Below, piece after piece: positions 53,216 to 55,089 of a stretch of DNA of 55,089 nucleotides. How positions within the stretch are numbered: position 1 is the first letter of the stretch; each line of letters opens with the position of its first letter. The notes below the pieces were generated by a model. It did no database searches and had not been told where the DNA came from. It saw nothing but the letters and a program-made list of their open reading frames with translations. Source of the DNA: Geitlerinema sp. PCC 9228 (GTDB taxonomy: Bacteria > Cyanobacteriota > Cyanobacteriia > Cyanobacteriales > PCC-9228); the NCBI RefSeq assembly GCF_001870905.1, contig NZ_LNDC01000136.1, positions 1-55,089 of the forward strand, given 5' to 3'. The position numbers and the translations under genes are program-made.

Positions 53216-55089
53216 ATGGAATTCACCGCTGTTATAACCGACCAAGCAACGGAAATCCCTCGAAGTCAAGGCTTGTTCTCCAAAAGGGAAATTGCTTTTA
53301 TCGATTCGGGGGTAGAAGATTACCAATATTTAGCAGCAGGTGTTATAACTGGCATTGAGCCGATTGTCTTAGATCGCGATCGCGATGGCATCGAGCAAAT
53401 CACGGAAGTTCTGCAGGCAAAAGCTTCCGAGGATGTACCAACTCGCTACCAAGCCATCCACCTGGTTTCCCACGGTTCTCCCGGTTGTTTGTACTTAGGG
53501 AACAGTCGGTTAAGCTTGGAAACATTACCGAAATACTACCAGCAACTGCAACAATGGCGTCAGGTTCTAGCGGAAAATGCCGAGTTGTTGGTTTATGGGT
53601 GTCAGGTAGCTGCCACTCCAGCAGGAAATTGGTTTATTCAGCTTTTAGAACAACTTTCCGGGATGCAAGTGGCTGCTTCTGCCAAGCCAGTTGGGAATAC
53701 AGATACCGGCAAAAACTGGGAACTAGAATTTGGTACTGGGAAAATTTCTACTTCTATAGCTTTTTCAAGAGATATTCAGGAAACTTATACTGGTAGCCTC
53801 GTTTCTGTTGATATAACCAGTGATGAGTACGATACTTCTAATAGTGATACATCTTTACGAGAAGCTATTGTAACCTCCCCTGATGGAAGCACGATTAATC
53901 TTGGAGCATACAACTACGAACTTACGATTACTGGAAACGAGAATGATGGAGAAAAAGGCGATTTAGATATCAATGGTAAAGAATTAACGATAATTGGAGA
54001 TTCTGCTAACACAACTACGATCGATGCAAGCGGATTGGGCGATCGCGTCTTTCATGTACTAAATGGAGGAACTTTAACTTTAGAAAATGTAAAAGTTACT
54101 GGAGGCAATGTAAGTGGTGGTGATGATGGAGGTGGCATATTTAACTACGATAGTACAGTCACTATCAAAAATAGTACGGTAACCAGAAATACTGCCGATG
54201 GCGATTATAGCGATGGTGGAGGGATTGCCAATAAGCAAGGTACTCTTAATATTTACAATAGTACTATTTCTAATAATTATGCAAGCGATACAGATGATGC
54301 GAATGATGCGATATCAACTGGAGGAGGAATCAACAATTATGATGGTACGGTAACTATCGTTAACAGTACTATTTCTAATAATACTGCTTTTTCAGACACA
54401 AATGGAAATGAAGAAGGTGTAGGAGGTGGCTTATATGTCGAACAGAAGGATGGCGATCCGGTTCTAAAACTTACACACGTTACTATCGCTGGGAATAGTA
54501 CCTATGAGTCTGGTGGTGGCGTTTATATCAAAAATAAACTTAAGAATAGTGGTAACCCCACCGATCTTACCATTACCAATTCAATTATAGCTGATAATTC
54601 TATAGATTCTGGTTCCGGATATGCTGACTTTGATGAAGATGGCCAAAGCACAATAACTATCGAAGGAAAAAATATTATTGAAAGCTACGACATTCCATCT
54701 CCACAAGGAAGTGGAACTATTGACAGTAGCGATCCAAGTTTAGGAAATCTTACAGATAATGGCGGTTCAACAAAAACTCATCTATTACCAGCTAATAGCA
54801 TAGCTGTTAATGCAGGAGAGGACAGTGCAATTCCAGAAGACAATGCGGATTTAAATGACAATAGCGATACTAGCGAAACTTTACCACTCGATCAACGAGG
54901 AGAAACAAGAAAAGTTGGCACAGTTGACATTGGAGCTGTAGAAAATCAAAAACCCACTACCCCAACAGATAGCGACAGCAGCTACAATCAAATAGCGGAA
55001 AATGCCAGCAACGGCACCAGTGTGGGGATTACTGCCAGTTCCAGCGACCCCGATATCAGCGATACAGTTACCTACAGCCTCAGCGATGA
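53216..55089 (+). CDS. DUF4347 surface protein with beta-helix domain, 3'-truncated by the window edge
   Basis: The open frame runs from ATG 53216 to the end of the window (624 codons, no stop). Residues about 25-195 are a DUF4347 domain: AFIDSGVEDYQYLAAGV, HLVSHGSPGCLYLG and LLVYGCQVAATPAG, ending SRDIQETYTGSL. A CSLREA-type segment follows (SLREAI, 213-218), then a right-handed parallel beta-helix of about 300 residues with GGGIxNxxGTVTIxNSTISNN coils, an end motif LDQRGETRKVGTVDIGAVE and the beginning of a cadherin-like repeat (SVGITASSSDPDISDTVTYSL). There is no Sec signal. Cyanobacterial proteins of this plan are usually several thousand residues long, carry C-terminal calcium-binding repeats, and are thought to be type I secreted adhesins. 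ATG 53216 has only a weak AAGAA upstream. Confidence 0.88.
   Translation, partial: MEFTAVITDQATEIPRSQGLFSKREIAFIDSGVEDYQYLAAGVITGIEPIVLDRDRDGIEQITEVLQAKASEDVPTRYQAIHLVSHGSPGCLYLGNSRLSLETLPKYYQQLQQWRQVLAENAELLVYGCQVAATPAGNWFIQLLEQLSGMQVAASAKPVGNTDTGKNWELEFGTGKISTSIAFSRDIQETYTGSLVSVDITSDEYDTSNSDTSLREAIVTSPDGSTINLGAYNYELTITGNENDGEKGDLDINGKELTIIGDSANTTTIDASGLGDRVFHVLNGGTLTLENVKVTGGNVSGGDDGGGIFNYDSTVTIKNSTVTRNTADGDYSDGGGIANKQGTLNIYNSTISNNYASDTDDANDAISTGGGINNYDGTVTIVNSTISNNTAFSDTNGNEEGVGGGLYVEQKDGDPVLKLTHVTIAGNSTYESGGGVYIKNKLKNSGNPTDLTITNSIIADNSIDSGSGYADFDEDGQSTITIEGKNIIESYDIPSPQGSGTIDSSDPSLGNLTDNGGSTKTHLLPANSIAVNAGEDSAIPEDNADLNDNSDTSETLPLDQRGETRKVGTVDIGAVENQKPTTPTDSDSSYNQIAENASNGTSVGITASSSDPDISDTVTYSLSD

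Noticed and set aside
1-55089. Frequent GCGATCGC octamers as regulatory sites
   Set aside because: These are HIP1 sequences found throughout cyanobacterial genomes, inside and outside genes, and are used only as a taxonomic hint.

Overview
This window is a piece of a cyanobacterial chromosome. The evidence is the dense scatter of the octamer GCGATCGC (the HIP1 signature) and several genes that are nearly confined to oxygenic phototrophs: a photosystem II S4-domain protein, a CpcS/CpeS-type phycobiliprotein lyase, a GUN4-domain protein, a phytol-kinase-like protein, a kinase with a TM2 tail, and a DUF4347 surface protein. There is no rRNA operon, prophage, CRISPR array or intact insertion sequence. 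One tRNA is present, tRNA-Ser(GCU).

Layout. 1-909: a protein-kinase gene whose 5' part is missing and replaced by what looks like the end of an IS200/IS605-type element. 916-7726: housekeeping and envelope genes (riboflavin synthase, a DUF151 nuclease-like protein, an aldo/keto reductase with iron-sulfur motifs, a bilin-lyase-family gene followed by a Tat-type solute-binding lipoprotein, and an Omp85-type barrel without POTRA domains). 8074-13145: the PSII S4 protein with a membrane partner, then an SGNH hydrolase and glycosyltransferase pair, a small zinc-ribbon membrane protein and an FAD oxidoreductase. 13166-25361: a block of very large repeat proteins, namely a 1271-residue pentapeptide-repeat membrane protein, a small secreted protein, and two tandem paralogous AAA-like/WD40 proteins with 14 WD repeats each. 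A 9-bp G-rich tandem repeat follows them. 25540-30321: a HAD hydrolase and cobalamin-dependent methionine synthase metH with a long leader, then 700 bases of terminators and MITE-like repeats. 31029-46307: GUN4 protein, an orphan nucleotidyltransferase, a beta-lactamase-like serine hydrolase, a TPR protein, tRNA-Ser, SpoIID, DUF4230, an RNA m5C methyltransferase, acylphosphatase, a GH57 glucan-branching enzyme, a thioredoxin-like protein, rhodanese, an ABC-2 permease, yidD, a phytol-kinase-like gene and a divergent manganese/zinc ABC importer. 46758-55089: two giant proteins without Sec signals, an ExeM/NucH-type nuclease ending in RTX repeats and a DUF4347/beta-helix protein cut by the window edge. 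Both are probably exported by type I secretion.

The most notable non-coding signal is in the divergent metal-transporter promoter at 44568-44607: four 7-bp direct repeats on an exact 11-bp period. This is the geometry bound by OmpR/PhoB-type response regulators. The most unusual gene block is the repeat-protein cluster at 13-25 kb, which could be a signalling or conflict module but has no recognisable effector domain. Everything here was read by eye from sequence; no database or folding program was run.
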